Of a stretch of 14,428 nt of DNA, positions 13,837 through 14,428 are shown one piece after another (the stretch's first letter is position 1; each line of letters starts with the position of its first letter). The position numbers and the translations under genes were made by a program. This DNA comes from Clostridiales bacterium (GTDB taxonomy: Bacteria; Bacillota; Clostridia; Peptostreptococcales; Anaerovoracaceae), in NCBI GenBank assembly GCA_012735285.1, contig JAAYHT010000147.1, positions 1 to 14,428 on the forward strand, read 5' to 3'. The notes beneath the pieces are model-generated. The model did not search any database. It was not told the DNA's origin and saw only the letters and a program-made list of their open reading frames with translations.

Positions 13837-14428
13837 GATTTTACCGACCACTGCAAATCATATTGAATTGTGTTAAGTTCCTCGTTATATATCCCTTCTG
13901 TTATATAGAAGTTTTCGTTTATATAGAAATCTAATGCGTCCATGTTTTCAACATATACACTAACAGAAAGGGCCTTGTAGGTTTGCTGGCAGTAGTTTAG
14001 CAGCTGCTTGGCAATTACATTTTTACACTCTTTTTCTATAACATAAATACCTTCTATCTTGGAGTACTCGAGTATGCTGATAAAACCTAGCACTTTTCCG
14101 TCTTCTTCGTACAAAAAGATTTGGCTGCTATTGTCTAAATAGTTTTTTCTAACAGAATCATATAATCTATGCCAATATAGTTCATCTATAGAAGGGTGAG
14201 AACTTATGTTAGTTTTCAGCCATATAGACATCAGCAAAGCAATATCTTCACCGTTGCTTTTGCGTATTTTTGAATAGGACTCAACAGTTGCTTTTTTAAG
14301 AATCTTTCTAGGATCGATGAAACGATTAATTAAATATGCCACAATAATACCGAAGATTGTTTCACCGAGGCGCATAATACCATAAACAAGAGGTGGAGCA
14401 TCCTTTTCCCCTACTAAGATTATTAGAA
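13833..14428 (-). CDS. aromatic acid exporter/FUSC-like membrane domain fused to a GNAT domain (5' end beyond window)
   Basis: The reading frame is open from the stop at 13833-13835 to the right edge, so the true start is outside. An internal ATG at 14375 is not the real start: the codons before it read LVGEKDAPPLVYGI in the same frame and continue a membrane domain. GIMRLGETIFGIIVAYLINR is the final transmembrane helix motif of ArAE/FUSC-like exporters (R-x-x-E/L-T-x-x-G-x-x-x-A-x-x-x-N). From about 14276 to 13836 a GNAT acyltransferase-like domain follows: IRKSNGEDIALLMSIWLKTNISSHPSIDELYW, then QIFLYEEDGKVLGFISI, and ending LSVYVENMDALDFYINENF. It resembles YjaB-type N-acetyltransferases. 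The acetyl-CoA loop is degenerate (ECKNVIAKQLL where about R-x-x-G-x-G-K is expected). It is convergent with yitT. The joined domains and degenerate loop suggest a binding or regulatory role, which is inference. Confidence 0.85.
   Translation of the reverse strand, partial: LIILVGEKDAPPLVYGIMRLGETIFGIIVAYLINRFIDPRKILKKATVESYSKIRKSNGEDIALLMSIWLKTNISSHPSIDELYWHRLYDSVRKNYLDNSSQIFLYEEDGKVLGFISILEYSKIEGIYVIEKECKNVIAKQLLNYCQQTYKALSVSVYVENMDALDFYINENFYITEGIYNEELNTIQYDLQWSVKS

Noticed and set aside
13833..14375. A stand-alone 180-aa GNAT protein starting at 14375
   Set aside because: The frame continues upstream to the window edge with membrane-protein residues, and no ribosome binding site lies at a suitable distance before this ATG.

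Overview
The window is a low-GC Gram-positive chromosome segment, most likely from a member of the Clostridia. The evidence is a T-box leader on an isoleucyl-tRNA synthetase gene, strong purine-rich ribosome binding sites, frequent TTG/GTG starts, consensus sigma-A-type promoters, and the mix of families (UPF0210 with an ACT partner, YitT, BMP lipoprotein, YkwD-like CAP protein). No tRNA, rRNA, insertion sequence, integrase or CRISPR array was seen. The species cannot be fixed from the sequence alone.

Region 1 (1-3905): the last ten codons of an upstream gene, a good promoter (184-212), a complete T-box riboswitch (249-484) with an AUC specifier and a terminator, then ileS, encoding a long (1033 aa) IleRS of the eukaryote-like 'type 2' form. 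A small ACT-domain gene follows immediately and ends in a strong hairpin with a T-tract.

Region 2 (3906-6345): UPF0210 (DUF711) and rlmN, spaced 13 nt apart, both starting with TTG. The terminator-like hairpin between the ACT gene and UPF0210 abuts the UPF0210 ribosome binding site, so UPF0210 has no room for its own promoter there.

Region 3 (6346-7580): a promoter, then a small P-loop protein of unknown role directly abutting a HAD-family phosphatase, closed by a good terminator. Region 4 (7581-8568): a monocistronic secreted CAP-domain protein with a Pro/Ala/Lys/Glu repeat linker, followed by a 12-bp hairpin.

Region 5 (8557-13836): a promoter whose -35 lies inside that hairpin, a roughly 110-nt leader with two mutually exclusive pairings, then four closely spaced genes on the same strand: a BMP-type substrate-binding lipoprotein, a YgiQ radical SAM protein, an orphan beta-type N6-adenine/N4-cytosine DNA methyltransferase, and a YitT membrane protein. 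Region 6 (13833-14428, minus strand): a gene entering from the right edge that fuses the end of an aromatic-acid-exporter/FUSC-like membrane domain to a GNAT domain. Its stop codon overlaps the stop of yitT in a shared CTAG.

Most of the window is ordinary housekeeping and surface-protein content. The parts most worth a second look are the FUSC-GNAT fusion with a degenerate acetyl-CoA loop, the orphan DNA methyltransferase in a BMP-YgiQ-YitT gene string, the P-loop/HAD pair, the hairpin between ACT and UPF0210, and the BMP leader.
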